DNA of 64,000 nucleotides from Oscillospiraceae bacterium (GCA_017435525.1 JAFSEW010000058.1:1-64000); one strand, 5' to 3'; positions 8,837-18,092 are shown, counted from the stretch's first letter. Numbers and translations: made by a program. The notes: a model not told the origin generated them from the letters alone.

Positions 8837-10510
8837 TTATGCTTTGTAAATGCGGCATTCCCAGGGTTTCGCAGTGGCTTCCGGAGCAGGAAAATCACCG
8901 GGGAGATTGCGCGCTACCGGCTGCCAGGGCCGCTTTGCCAATTCTTCCGGCAGGGCAAATTCTGCTTCTGCGTCGGATTTATTGGCAATCACCAGCAGCG
9001 TCTCTTCCGGGCAGCTGCGGGTGTAGGCCAGCACCTGGGGACTGTCTGCATCGCAGAATTCCAGGCCGCCATTCAGAATGGCCGGGTGGGTCTTTCGCAG
9101 GCCAATGAGCTTTTGATACCAGGCGAAAATCGAATCGGGAGATTCCCTGTCCGCTTCCAGATTGATTTCTTTGTAAGCGGGATTCACCTTGATCCAGGGC
9201 TTACCGGTGGTGAAGCCCGCGTTTTCGGCAGCATTCCATTGATAGGGCGTTCTGGCATTGTCCCGGCTTCGTGGGCCAACGGTGCGGATGGCAGTCTTCG
9301 GGTCTGCGCCCTGGGCTACCATGGCGGCATAATCGCCCAGAGTATAGCGGCAGTTGTAGTCCTCGATAGAATCGAACTGCACATTCACCATGCCAATTTC
9401 TTCGCCCTGGTAGAGGTACGGTGTGCCGGGAGTGGTAAGGGTCAGGGCTGCCAGAAGCTTGGCAGAAGGCACCCGATAAAGACCATCGTTGCCGTAGTGG
9501 GAAACCTGCCGCTGAGAATCGTGGTTGGAGAAATACTGGGTGGCCCAGCAGCCCGCTTCATGAAGCTTGGCCCAGTCGGATTGCACCTTTCGGAACTGGG
9601 CATGGGTAAAGGGTTCGCGCTTCCGGCTGGAAAGGTTAAAGTGATACACGCTGGAGATCTGCTGTGCTGCGGGAGAAATGTAGGAGGCGGCGTTTCCGGC
9701 GTTGATGCCGGAGCCCTCGCCTACGGTGTAGCAGTCCGCCGGACCAAACACATTGGCCCAGATGTCATGGAGAATTTCATGGATGCCCTCGACACAGGTG
9801 CACATGCTGCCATCCAGAATATAGCCGTTTCTGTCCAGCGCCGGGTCAGAGGCATTGACTGCATCCGGCAGGCCCGCAGGCTTTTTCAGCCGGGTGAACA
9901 CATCCAGTCGGAAGCCGTCTACCCCCAGATCCAGCCAGAACCGAAGCATCTTGTAAATCTCCTGCCGCAGGGGTTCATATTCCCAGTTGAGATCGGGCAT
10001 TTTGGCGCTGTACTGGTGGAGGTAATATTCTCCTGTCAGTTCGTCGAAAGTCCAGGCAGAGCCATTGCCTTCCCGGAAGCGGTTGCCCCAGTTGTTGGGT
10101 TCGCTGCCGTCAGCCTTGGGCGGCTGCCAGATATAGAAATTCCGGTAGGGATTGTCCTTGGACTTTCTCGACTCCTGAAACCACACACATTCGTCGGAAG
10201 AATGGTTCAGCACCTGATCCATAATCACCCGGATGCCCATGCTGTGCGCCATATCCAGCAGCTTTTTGAAATCTTCCAGAGTGCCGTAGGCCGGGTCAAT
10301 GTCATAGTAATCCGCCACATCATAGCCGTTATCCACCTGGGGAGACTTATAAATGGGGGTGAACCAGATACAATTGATGCCCAAATCTTTCAGCATGGGC
10401 AGCTTGCCCATAACACCCGGCAGATCACCGATTCCGTCACCGTTGCTGTCGCAGAAGCTCTTGCAGTAGATCTCATACACTACCGCTTCCTGCCACCATT
10501 TTTTATCCAT
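8837..10510 (-). CDS. GH13 alpha-glucosidase (oligo-1,6-glucosidase type)
   Basis: A 557-residue cytoplasmic glycoside hydrolase. N-terminus WWQEAVVYEIY is typical of family GH13. The catalytic residues are present: nucleophile Asp203 in GFRLDVF, acid/base Glu265 in YTVGEGS, and Asp331 in FSNHDSQ. The Val after the nucleophile is what alpha-1,6-preferring enzymes usually have. It likely releases glucose from isomaltose, panose or other short oligosaccharides. There is no signal peptide, so the substrate must be imported, but no transporter is adjacent. It lies 53 bp downstream of a small gene on the same strand and has its own GAGGGT ribosome site. Confidence 0.92.
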   Translation of the reverse strand: MDKKWWQEAVVYEIYCKSFCDSNGDGIGDLPGVMGKLPMLKDLGINCIWFTPIYKSPQVDNGYDVADYYDIDPAYGTLEDFKKLLDMAHSMGIRVIMDQVLNHSSDECVWFQESRKSKDNPYRNFYIWQPPKADGSEPNNWGNRFREGNGSAWTFDELTGEYYLHQYSAKMPDLNWEYEPLRQEIYKMLRFWLDLGVDGFRLDVFTRLKKPAGLPDAVNASDPALDRNGYILDGSMCTCVEGIHEILHDIWANVFGPADCYTVGEGSGINAGNAASYISPAAQQISSVYHFNLSSRKREPFTHAQFRKVQSDWAKLHEAGCWATQYFSNHDSQRQVSHYGNDGLYRVPSAKLLAALTLTTPGTPYLYQGEEIGMVNVQFDSIEDYNCRYTLGDYAAMVAQGADPKTAIRTVGPRSRDNARTPYQWNAAENAGFTTGKPWIKVNPAYKEINLEADRESPDSIFAWYQKLIGLRKTHPAILNGGLEFCDADSPQVLAYTRSCPEETLLVIANKSDAEAEFALPEELAKRPWQPVARNLPGDFPAPEATAKPWECRIYKA

Positions 10511-10563
10511 AAGTATCTACCCTCAAAATGTTTCAAAGTTTTGTTGTCGCGCAGTTTGTCAAA

Positions 10564-10788
10564 TCAATCTTCGGTAAATTCGTACTTAACCCAAAGACCG
10601 TTATGCTCTGTTGTAATGAGGATGACACCATCATCGTTTGTGCTTACTTCCAACTTGCAGGACGGCTCCAGAGCCTGGACATAGGCCACAGGGTCTGCGG
10701 TAGTAACAGTACGAATTTCAGATTTAGTGGGTGCTCTGCCACCACAAGTGGGCTGTCTTTGCTCAATTACCAATTCATAGGTTTTCAT
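10564..10788 (-). CDS. small conserved-looking protein of unknown function (74 aa)
   Basis: The ATG is preceded by GGAGG at ideal spacing, which supports real translation. The protein is acidic and beta-rich with two Cys (Cys15, Cys44) and no signal peptide. It sits just upstream of the GH13 gene on the same strand, so the two may be co-transcribed. No family was recognised and no function is proposed. Confidence 0.65.
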   Translation of the reverse strand: MKTYELVIEQRQPTCGGRAPTKSEIRTVTTADPVAYVQALEPSCKLEVSTNDDGVILITTEHNGLWVKYEFTED

Positions 10789-10817
10789 TTTGTTTCCTCC
10801 AAATTCAAGTTTGTTTA

Positions 10818-10955
10818 ACTGGCGCTTACGGCGCCTAAGGCTCCCCTTGTCAGGGGAGCTGTCAGCCGAACAGGCTGACTGAGGGGTAGTTTTCTCTCCC
10901 TCCGCCCCTTCGGGGCACCTCCCTCATCAGAGGGAGGCACGGGTAGCGGTGCGTA
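10818..10955. repeat. composite dispersed repeat
   Basis: Contains CTCCCCTTGTCAGGGGAG, then CTGTCAGCC/GGCTGACTG, then CCTCCCTCATCAGAGGGAGG. The same block logic occurs in the other orientation near 43-98. Non-coding. Confidence 0.6.
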
Positions 10956-11004
10956 ATAATTTGGTTTGTCTGACTGATTATAGCACAGAAAGCACGCCGT
11001 GACA

Positions 11005-11036
11005 ACAAAAAGCCACCCCAGCGGGTGGCTTTTCTT
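11005..11036 (-). terminator. terminator of tRNA-Ser
   Basis: AAAAGCCACCC pairs with GGGTGGCTTTT, with T runs on both sides. On the minus strand it follows the CCA end of the tRNA directly. Confidence 0.85.
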
Positions 11037-11038
11037 AT

Positions 11039-11127
11039 TGGCGGAGAGTTAGGGATTCGAACCCTAGGTTCCTTTCGGAATCACCAGTTTTCAAGACTGG
11101 CTCCTTAAACCGCTCGGACAACTCTCC
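11039..11127 (-). tRNA. tRNA-Ser (anticodon TGA)
   Basis: An 89-nt class II tRNA. The acceptor GGAGAGT pairs with ACTCTCC, the anticodon loop is CTTGAAA (TGA), and there is a long variable arm (GATTCCGAAAGGAACC). The T-loop is TTCGAAT and CCA is encoded. It decodes UCA and wobble UCN codons. Confidence 0.97.
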
Positions 11128-11181
11128 AGGTTGCTTCACTATAGCATTTCCGTTCCCAAAAGTCAAGGCCATGGGTTTTGA

Positions 11182-11210
11182 TTGACTTTGTATAAAAAAT
11201 TGCGTATAAT
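11182..11210 (+). promoter_or_regulatory. promoter of the topoisomerase operon
   Basis: TTGACT, 17 bp, TATAAT, about 40 bp before the first gene. Confidence 0.8.
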
Positions 11211-11252
11211 ACCATATATAGTATTTTGGAGAAGTATGGCAGGTTGACAGAA

Positions 11253-13235
11253 ATGGCAAAAACTAGACAGGAACAATACGGAAATTCCAGTATTTCCATG
11301 CTCAAAGGCGAAGACCGGGTGCGCAAACGCCCCGCTGTTATTTTCGGCTCCGATGACTTAGAGGGCTGCAAGCACGCGGTGTTTGAGATCCTCAGTAACG
11401 CCATCGACGAGGCCAGAGAGGGCCATGGCGATACCGTGATCGTCACCCGTTACGAAGACCTCAGCGTGGAAGTGGAAGATTTTGGCCGGGGCTGCCCGGT
11501 GGATTATAACGAAAAAGAAAAGCGCTACAACTGGGAGCTGGTGTTCTGCGAGCTGTACGCCGGCGGTAAGTACGGCGAAAACGGTGAGAACTACGAGTAC
11601 TCTCTGGGTCTTAACGGCCTGGGCTCCTGCGCCACCCAGTACGCTTCTGAGTTTTTCGATGCCACCATTCGCAGAGACGGCTTCCGCTACGATCTGCACT
11701 TTGAAAAGGGCCGCAACAAGGGCGGCTTAAAGAAAGCACCCACCGACCGGAAGAAGACAGGCTCCTGCTTTCGCTGGAAGCCCGACCCCCATGTATTTAC
11801 CGACATCAACATCCCTGTGGAATATTTCCGGGATGTGCTGCGGCGGCAGGCTGTGGTAAACAAGGGTATCACCTTCCGGTTCCGGAATCAGGTGGGCAAG
11901 AAATTTGAAGAGGAAGAATACTGCTACGCCGAAGGCATCCGGCAGTATATCGAGGAAATGGTAGGCGACGAAGCCTTCACCATGCCCACCTACTGGGAGA
12001 CAGAGCGCCGGGGCCGTGACGCAGAAAACCGCCCGGAGATGAAGCTGAAAATCACCGCCTCCTTCTGCTTCAGCAAGAAGGTCAGCCACCTGGAATATTA
12101 CCACAATTCCTCCTGGCTGGAATACGGCGGCAGTCCTGACCGGGCTGTGCGTCTGGGCTTCACCGCCGCTTTTGACAAGTACCTCCGGGACAACAACAAA
12201 TACACCAAAAACGAAAACAAGATTCTCTTCCAGGATATTCAGGACAGCCTGGTGCTGGTGACCAACTGCTTCTCCACCATCGGCTGCTTTGAAAACCAGA
12301 CCAAGAAGAGCGTCAATTCCAAATTCACCCAGGAGGCCATGACCGCTTTCTTCAAGGAGCAGCTGCAGATCTGGTTCATTGAGAACAAGCAGGAAGCTGA
12401 CAAGGCTGCCGACCAGGTGCTGATTAACAAGCGCTCCCGGGAATCCGCCGAGCGTACCCGCACCAGCATGAAAAAGCAGCTTTCCACCAAGCTGGACATT
12501 GCCAACCGGGTGCAGAAATTTGTAGACTGCCGCAGCAAGGACACCGCCAAGCGGGAGCTTTACATCGTGGAGGGCGACTCCGCATTGGGCAGCGTCAAGC
12601 TGAGCCGTGACGCGGAGTTCCAGGGCATCATGCCCGTGCGCGGCAAGATCCTCAACTGCCTGAAGGCAGACTATAGTAAGATCTTCGCCTCCCCCATTAT
12701 CACCGACCTGATGAAGGTGCTGGGCTGCGGTGTGGAAGTGCAGGGCAAGAAGGCTAAGGAGCTTTCCAGCTTCGATATTGACAATCTGCGCTGGAACAAA
12801 GTGGTAATCTGCACCGACGCGGATGTGGACGGCTTCCAGATCCGCACCCTGATTCTGACTATGCTCTACAGGCTTTGCCCCACACTGATCCGGGATGGCT
12901 TCGTGTATATCGCCGAGTCTCCCCTGTTTGAGATCACCTGCAAGGATAAGACCTGGTTTGCCTACAACGAGCAGGAAAAGGCCAAAATTCTGAAAGAGCT
13001 GGAAGGCAAAAAAGTTACCATCCAGCGCTCCAAGGGTCTTGGCGAGAACGATCCCGAAATGATGTGGATGACCACCATGAATCCCGAGACCCGTCGGTTG
13101 ATTAAGGTGATGCCGGAGGATGCCGAGCGTACTGCCTGGTATTTTGATATTTTGCTGGGCGATGCCCTGAACGAACGCAAGAGCTTCATCGCCGAAAACG
13201 GCGCCCGCTACCTGGATCTTGCGGATATTTCCTAA
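11253..13235 (+). CDS. parE: type II DNA topoisomerase subunit B (ParE/GyrB-like, divergent)
   Basis: About 660 residues: a GHKL ATPase domain, a transducer and a TOPRIM domain. Visible ATPase signatures are FEILSNAIDEA (the ENxxD-type Asn/Asp helix), DFGRGCPV, and GLNGLGS, which stands where classical GyrB/ParE have GGLHGVG. The TOPRIM part shows YIVEGDSALG, PVRGKILN and CTDADVDG with its metal-binding acids, then KGLGEN near the end. The start is the ATG at 11253; the frame extends to a TTG at 11226 but without a better ribosome site. It is 12 bp from the A subunit, so the two form a heterotetramer. The absent canonical Walker-like loop makes this a divergent paralogue, probably topoisomerase IV. 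The gyrase pair is not in the window. Confidence 0.85.
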   Translation: MAKTRQEQYGNSSISMLKGEDRVRKRPAVIFGSDDLEGCKHAVFEILSNAIDEAREGHGDTVIVTRYEDLSVEVEDFGRGCPVDYNEKEKRYNWELVFCELYAGGKYGENGENYEYSLGLNGLGSCATQYASEFFDATIRRDGFRYDLHFEKGRNKGGLKKAPTDRKKTGSCFRWKPDPHVFTDINIPVEYFRDVLRRQAVVNKGITFRFRNQVGKKFEEEEYCYAEGIRQYIEEMVGDEAFTMPTYWETERRGRDAENRPEMKLKITASFCFSKKVSHLEYYHNSSWLEYGGSPDRAVRLGFTAAFDKYLRDNNKYTKNENKILFQDIQDSLVLVTNCFSTIGCFENQTKKSVNSKFTQEAMTAFFKEQLQIWFIENKQEADKAADQVLINKRSRESAERTRTSMKKQLSTKLDIANRVQKFVDCRSKDTAKRELYIVEGDSALGSVKLSRDAEFQGIMPVRGKILNCLKADYSKIFASPIITDLMKVLGCGVEVQGKKAKELSSFDIDNLRWNKVVICTDADVDGFQIRTLILTMLYRLCPTLIRDGFVYIAESPLFEITCKDKTWFAYNEQEKAKILKELEGKKVTIQRSKGLGENDPEMMWMTTMNPETRRLIKVMPEDAERTAWYFDILLGDALNERKSFIAENGARYLDLADIS

Positions 13236-13247
13236 GAGAGGTTCCCC

Positions 13248-15491
13248 ATGGCACGAAAGAAAAAAGAACAGGAACTGAATAAAAAGGTCAATACCGACGG
13301 TGTGGTAGGTCTGGTGGGTTCCACCACTGAGCAGGCCATCTCCGAAACCCTGGAGCTGAACTACATGCCCTACGCCATGTCGGTGATCGTATCCAGAGCC
13401 ATCCCGGAGATTGACGGTTTCAAACCCTCCCACCGGAAGCTGCTCTACACCATGTATAAAATGGGTCTGCTCACAGGCCCGCGCACCAAGTCCGCCAATA
13501 TCGTGGGTCAGACCATGCGCCTGAATCCTCACGGCGACGCTGCCATCTATGAAACTATGGTGCGCTTAGCCCGCGGCAATGAAACATTGCTGCATCCCTT
13601 TGTGGATTCCAAGGGTAACTTCGGTAAGGTCTATTCCCGGGATATGGCCTACGCCGCCTCCCGTTACACCGAAGCCAAGCTGGACGGCATCTGCGGCGAG
13701 CTGTTCCGGGATATCGATTCCGACACCGTGGACATGGTGGACAACTACGATGCCACCATGAAAGAGCCCGCCCTGCTGCCCACCACCTTCCCCAATGTGC
13801 TGGTAAGCGCCAACCAGGGCATCGCCGTGGGCATGGCCAGCAATATCTGCTCCTTTAACCTGAAAGAGGTATGCGACACCGCCATCGCCCTGATGGACAA
13901 CCCCGACCATGACATTCTGGAAACCCTCCCCGGCCCGGATTTTTCCACCGGTGCGGAGCTTCTGTATGACGATGCCACAACCAGGGAAATCTATACCACC
14001 GGTCGCGGCAGCTTCAAGCTCCGGGCCAAATGGCGCTATGTAAAAGAGGGCAACCTGATCGAGATTCTGGAGATCCCCTACTCCACCACCAGCGAAGCCA
14101 TTATGGATAAGGTGGCCGATCTGATCAAGGCCGGCAAGATCAAGGAAATTGCCGATATGCGCGACGAGACCGACCTGGGCGGCCTGAAGCTGACCATCGA
14201 CCTGAAGCGTGGCGTGGAGCCGGAAAAGCTGATGCAGAAGCTCTTCCGCATGACCCCCCTGCAGGATAATTTTGCCTGCAACTTCAACATCCTCATCGCC
14301 GGTATGCCCCGGGTTCTGGGCGTGGGCGAGATTCTGGAGGAATGGACCGCCTGGCGTATGGAATGTGTCCGCCGCCGGATCTGGTTCCAGATTCAGAAGA
14401 AGGAAGACCGGCTGCACCTGCTGAAGGGTCTGGAACGGATCCTGCTGGATATTGACAAGGCCATTGCCATCATCCGGGAAACGGAGCTGGAAAACGAAGT
14501 GGTGCCCAACCTGATGATCGGCTTCGGCATCGACGAAATCCAGGCAAATTATGTGGCTGAAATCAAGCTGCGCAACATCAACAAGGAATACATTCTTAAG
14601 CAGACCAAGGCCATTGATGAGCTGGAACGGGAGATCCAGCAGCTGCGGGAGACCCTGAACAGCAGCCGTAAGCTTAAGAGCGTCATTAAGAAGGAACTGA
14701 AGCAGGTAGCCGAGAAGTTCGGCAAACCCAGAAAGACCCAGATCCTCTATAACATGGAAGAAATTGCGCCGGAAGCGGAAGAAGAGCAGGTGCCGGATTA
14801 CCCCGTGACCCTGTTCCTTTCCAGAGAAGGCTACATGAAGAAGATCACCGCCCAAAGCCTGCGGATGTCCGGCGAGCAGAAATTCAAGGAAGGCGACAGC
14901 CTGGCCATGACCTGCGAGACCACCAACCGGGCGGAAATTCTGGTGTTTACCAACCAGTTCCAGTGCTACAAGAGCCGCCTTTCCGACTTTGATGACAGCA
15001 AGGCCTCCCTGCTGGGCGATTATCTGCCCCAGAAGCTGGGTATGGACCCCGGCGAAACGGTGCAGCATCTGGTGCTGCCCGGAGATTACAAGGGTTTCAT
15101 GCTGTTCTTCTTTGAAAACGGCAAGGCCGCCAAGGTGCCCCTCAGCGCCTACGAAACCAAGACCAACCGCCGCAAGCTCACCGGTGCCTATTGCGACAAG
15201 AGTCCTCTGGTAGCAGCCCTGGCATTGGATGCCGACTGTCAGCTGGCCCTCTACAGTTCCGACAGCCGCTGCGCCATTATCTCCACAGCCCAGCTGCAGC
15301 CCAAAACCACCCGCAGCACCCAGGGCGTTGCCGTCATGAGCCTGAAGAAAAAAGCCGCCCTTACCGGCGCTGTGAAGCTGGAAGAAAGCGGCATCACCAA
15401 TCTCAGCCGTTACCGCACCAAGACCGTCCCCGCTGCCGGTGCCATCCTCAAGGAAGAGGATTCCCCCGAGAAACAAATCAGCTTTTTGTAA
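13248..15491 (+). CDS. parC: type II DNA topoisomerase subunit A (ParC/GyrA-like)
   Basis: A 747-residue breakage-reunion subunit. The catalytic Tyr140 is in AASRYTEAKL, and the helix-turn-helix dimer region contains NPHGDAAIYETM. The C-terminal part (about 510-747) has degenerate beta-pinwheel blades but no GyrA box (QRRGGKG), which fits a decatenating topoisomerase IV rather than gyrase. At the two main quinolone-contact sites (E. coli GyrA 83 and 87) it has Ala98 and Glu102 instead of Ser and Asp. Ribosome site AGAGG. Translated with the B subunit, and followed at short distance by the YitT and lipoprotein genes. Confidence 0.87.
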   Translation: MARKKKEQELNKKVNTDGVVGLVGSTTEQAISETLELNYMPYAMSVIVSRAIPEIDGFKPSHRKLLYTMYKMGLLTGPRTKSANIVGQTMRLNPHGDAAIYETMVRLARGNETLLHPFVDSKGNFGKVYSRDMAYAASRYTEAKLDGICGELFRDIDSDTVDMVDNYDATMKEPALLPTTFPNVLVSANQGIAVGMASNICSFNLKEVCDTAIALMDNPDHDILETLPGPDFSTGAELLYDDATTREIYTTGRGSFKLRAKWRYVKEGNLIEILEIPYSTTSEAIMDKVADLIKAGKIKEIADMRDETDLGGLKLTIDLKRGVEPEKLMQKLFRMTPLQDNFACNFNILIAGMPRVLGVGEILEEWTAWRMECVRRRIWFQIQKKEDRLHLLKGLERILLDIDKAIAIIRETELENEVVPNLMIGFGIDEIQANYVAEIKLRNINKEYILKQTKAIDELEREIQQLRETLNSSRKLKSVIKKELKQVAEKFGKPRKTQILYNMEEIAPEAEEEQVPDYPVTLFLSREGYMKKITAQSLRMSGEQKFKEGDSLAMTCETTNRAEILVFTNQFQCYKSRLSDFDDSKASLLGDYLPQKLGMDPGETVQHLVLPGDYKGFMLFFFENGKAAKVPLSAYETKTNRRKLTGAYCDKSPLVAALALDADCQLALYSSDSRCAIISTAQLQPKTTRSTQGVAVMSLKKKAALTGAVKLEESGITNLSRYRTKTVPAAGAILKEEDSPEKQISFL

Positions 15492-15504
15492 GTGAGGCGC
15501 ATTC

Positions 15505-16368
15505 ATGAAAAAGTATGCAGATTTCCTGCTCTGGCTGCTGAAAATGACAGTCGGATGCTTTCTCTTCGGCCTGGGTTTTGACCTGTTTCTGGAACCCTAC
15601 GGCATGAACTCCGGCGGCATCTCCGGTCTGGCCATGGTGCTGGTGCATCTTTTGGGCTATGGCACCGTAGGCACGCTGAACCTGCTGATCAATCTGCCGC
15701 TGTTTGTCATCGGCGGCCTGAAAATCGGCAGAAAATTCTTCTTCGGCTCTCTGGTGGGTATGCTCCTGCTTTCTACTGCCATTGACCTGTGTGCTTTGAT
15801 CCCGGTAGTGGAGATGGACCCGCTGCTGGCTGCCATTTACGGCGGTGCCCTCTGCGGCGGTGGCCTGGGCATGGTGTTCGTCACCGGTGCTTCCACCGGC
15901 GGCTCCGACATCATCGTGCGGCTTCTGAAGCTGAAGTATCAGAATGTGCCCATCGGCACCATCAACATCTTCTTTGACATGGTGGTGGCGCTGCTCACCG
16001 GTCTGGTATTTCAGGATCTGGCCTGCACCCTCTACAGCGGCGTGGCTATTTTCCTCACCGGTCAGATTGTGGATGCCGTGGTGTATCGCTTCGACTATTC
16101 CAAGGTAGCCCTGATCATCAGCGTCCATCATGAGCAGATCGCCAAAGCCATCGGCACCCAGCTGCGCAGAGGCTGCACCTATCTTCACGGTCAGGGTGCC
16201 TACAGCGGCGCAGACAGAGAAGTGATTCTCACTGCCGTGAAAAAGCAGCAGCTGGCAGAACTGAAGCAGCTGGTTGTGGAAATTGATCCCGATGCCTTCA
16301 TCATTGTGCAGGAAGCCCACCAGGTTCTGGGCGACGGTTTCGCCCGGTACAGCAAACATGCGTTGTAA
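15505..16368 (+). CDS. YitT family membrane protein
   Basis: A 287-residue integral membrane protein. Five to six hydrophobic segments fill residues 10-195, including the family-typical EPYGMNSGGISGLA and GASTGGSDII. A soluble DUF2179 domain follows at about 205-280, with GCTYLHGQGAYSG and EIDPDAFIIV. The family is common in Firmicutes; its transport role is unproven. Ribosome site GTGAGGCG, 13 bp after the topoisomerase gene, so probably the third gene of that operon. Confidence 0.9.
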   Translation: MKKYADFLLWLLKMTVGCFLFGLGFDLFLEPYGMNSGGISGLAMVLVHLLGYGTVGTLNLLINLPLFVIGGLKIGRKFFFGSLVGMLLLSTAIDLCALIPVVEMDPLLAAIYGGALCGGGLGMVFVTGASTGGSDIIVRLLKLKYQNVPIGTINIFFDMVVALLTGLVFQDLACTLYSGVAIFLTGQIVDAVVYRFDYSKVALIISVHHEQIAKAIGTQLRRGCTYLHGQGAYSGADREVILTAVKKQQLAELKQLVVEIDPDAFIIVQEAHQVLGDGFARYSKHAL

Positions 16369-16375
16369 TTTGCCT

Positions 16376-17659
16376 ATGAGAAAGATAATCGTGTGTGTCC
16401 TCATCCTGAGTCTGCTGCTCAGCGGCTGCGGCAGCTGGATGAACGGAGAATACTACAGTGTCACCCCCCATACCAACCCTGACAATCAGGGCGCGGAGGA
16501 TATCTCCTCGGTATCCAATTATGCGGATATCTGCAATGTGTTGGAAAATATGGTGCGCGGTGCCGTGGAAGGCCGCATCATTTCCGTGGCCGCCCATACC
16601 GGCAACCGCCTGGCCGTCAATATGAACCAGGCCATCCACTACATCAAAAGCGCCTTCCCCCTGGGTGCCTACGCCGTGGAGGATATTTCCTACGAGATCG
16701 GCACCAGCCGCGGTGTATCTGCCGTAGCCATTACCATTACCTATAACCACAACCGCAATGCGCTGCACAAAATCCGCCAGGTGGCTGATATGGGCACGGC
16801 AGAGCAGCTGATCAGTGCTGCGCTGAATAGCTGCGATGGCTCTTTGGTGCTGTATGTGGATGACTACAAGGCGACAGACTGCCGGCAGTTTGTACTGGAC
16901 TATGCCCTGGACAATCCCGATCAGGTAATGGAGGTTCCGCAGCTCACGGAAACCCATTACCCGGAAAGCGGCAGAAAGCGTGTCATAGAATTTCAGTTTA
17001 CTTACCAAAGCCGCCGGGATTCTCTGCTGAATATGCAATCCTATGTGCAGCCGGTTTTCTCCTCCGCCTCCCTGTATGTCAGCGGCGAGAGCGAGCAGGC
17101 TACCAAGTTTGAGATGCTCTATTCCTTCCTGATGCAGCGCAGCTCCTACCGGCAGGAAAGCTCTATGACCCCTGCCTACAGCCTTCTGCGGCACGGTGTC
17201 GGTGACAGCAAAGCCTTTGCCTCTGTCTATGCCGCCATGTGTCGGCAGGCAAATCTGGACTGCAGAGTGATTTTCGGAACCCGCAACGGAGAACCCTGGT
17301 ACTGGAATATCATTCGTCAGGACGGAGACTTCTATCATTTGGACCTGCTTCACAGCTACGCGCAGGATGCATTCCAGCTCCGTTCCGACAGCCGGATGGA
17401 TGACTATGTATGGGACTATTCCGCCTACCCTGCCTGCATCACAGAGCCGGAAACCCATGAGGAAGATCCGTATGATCAAACAGATCCTACTGAGCCGGAG
17501 GTTTCCACAGAGCCCTCTGAGCCCACGGAACCCTCCGAGCCCACAGAGCCTTCCGAGCCCACAGAGCCTTCCACCGAGCCCACGGAGTCCACAGAACCTG
17601 CAGCGCCTACCACAGAACCCACAGACCCCACCCAATCCTCTGAGGAAACCCCGGAGTAG
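16376..17659 (+). CDS. transglutaminase-fold lipoprotein lacking catalytic Cys and His
   Basis: A 427-residue lipoprotein. The lipobox is LLSGC with Cys18. A lipid-anchored ectodomain is followed by a transglutaminase-like core at about 245-355 and a Thr-Glu-Pro-Ser repeat tail (375-427), probably a wall-spanning stalk. Active members have GVC and HAWN; here the matching positions are GVG (Gly276) and WYWN (Trp308), while Asp323 in YHLD is kept. It is therefore probably a non-enzymatic binding domain. The start is the ATG at 16376, 7 bp after the YitT stop, with no strong ribosome site; translational coupling is likely. Confidence 0.8.
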   Translation: MRKIIVCVLILSLLLSGCGSWMNGEYYSVTPHTNPDNQGAEDISSVSNYADICNVLENMVRGAVEGRIISVAAHTGNRLAVNMNQAIHYIKSAFPLGAYAVEDISYEIGTSRGVSAVAITITYNHNRNALHKIRQVADMGTAEQLISAALNSCDGSLVLYVDDYKATDCRQFVLDYALDNPDQVMEVPQLTETHYPESGRKRVIEFQFTYQSRRDSLLNMQSYVQPVFSSASLYVSGESEQATKFEMLYSFLMQRSSYRQESSMTPAYSLLRHGVGDSKAFASVYAAMCRQANLDCRVIFGTRNGEPWYWNIIRQDGDFYHLDLLHSYAQDAFQLRSDSRMDDYVWDYSAYPACITEPETHEEDPYDQTDPTEPEVSTEPSEPTEPSEPTEPSEPTEPSTEPTESTEPAAPTTEPTDPTQSSEETPE

Positions 17660-17663
17660 ATTG

Positions 17664-17703
17664 TATCGTGGCGATACCCCACCGGTATCGCCACGATTTT
17701 TCA
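17664..17703 (+). terminator. terminator of the topoisomerase-YitT-lipoprotein operon
   Basis: ATCGTGGCGATACC pairs with GGTATCGCCACGAT, followed by TTTTT. Confidence 0.93.
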
Positions 17704-17731
17704 AAAAACAAAAACTTTTTCATTTTGGGTA

Positions 17732-17759
17732 TTGACAAATCCATTATTTCTGCTATAAT
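17732..17759 (+). promoter_or_regulatory. promoter of tRNA-Gly
   Basis: TTGACA, 16 bp, TATAAT, 14 bp before the tRNA. Confidence 0.85.
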
Positions 17760-17773
17760 CTCTCATGTCCCAT

Positions 17774-17849
17774 GCGGGTGTAGCTCATCCGGTAGAGCGC
17801 CACCTTGCCAAGGTGGAGGTAGCGAGTTCGAGCCTCGTCACCCGCTCCA
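17774..17849 (+). tRNA. tRNA-Gly (anticodon GCC)
   Basis: 76 nt. The acceptor GCGGGTG pairs with CACCCGC, the anticodon loop is TTGCCAA, the T-loop is TTCGAGC, and CCA is encoded. All four stems pair fully. Confidence 0.97.
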
Positions 17850-17857
17850 TAAAAATT

Positions 17858-17890
17858 AAGCAGATGCGTAAGCATCTGCTTTCTTTTTAT
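17858..17890 (+). terminator. terminator of tRNA-Gly
   Basis: AGCAGATGC pairs with GCATCTGCT, followed by TTCTTTTT. Confidence 0.88.
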
Positions 17891-17952
17891 TTCGCGGTGA
17901 CAGGCTCGAAAAATTAAAAAAGTACCGATCTATCAAAAAGGCCGCCGCAATA

Positions 17953-18092
17953 CCCTGTAGGGGCGACCATTGTGTCGCCCGGCAATTTTGGAACAAAATT
18001 GCGTCGCCAAAGACGACCATTTTTTGTTTTCTTCGAAAACCGCAACAATTGCTTCGCAATTGTTGCGCGGGCGGCGACCCTCCCCTACTGTT
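17953..18092. repeat. compound REP-like element
   Basis: Starts with GTAGGGGCGACCATTGTGTC (a unit folding GGGCGAC/GTCGCCC) and ends with an inverted unit closing in CCCCTAC. Between them are nested palindromes such as GCAACAATTGCTTCGCAATT. No coding potential. Confidence 0.65.

Noticed and set aside
11727..13532. Long minus-strand frame opposite the ParE-like gene
   Set aside because: Shadow frame; the plus strand carries the TOPRIM and ATPase motifs and promoter.
17953..18092. CRISPR-like appearance of repeated palindromes
   Set aside because: Units differ, spacing is irregular and there are no spacers or cas genes; they fit REP-like elements.
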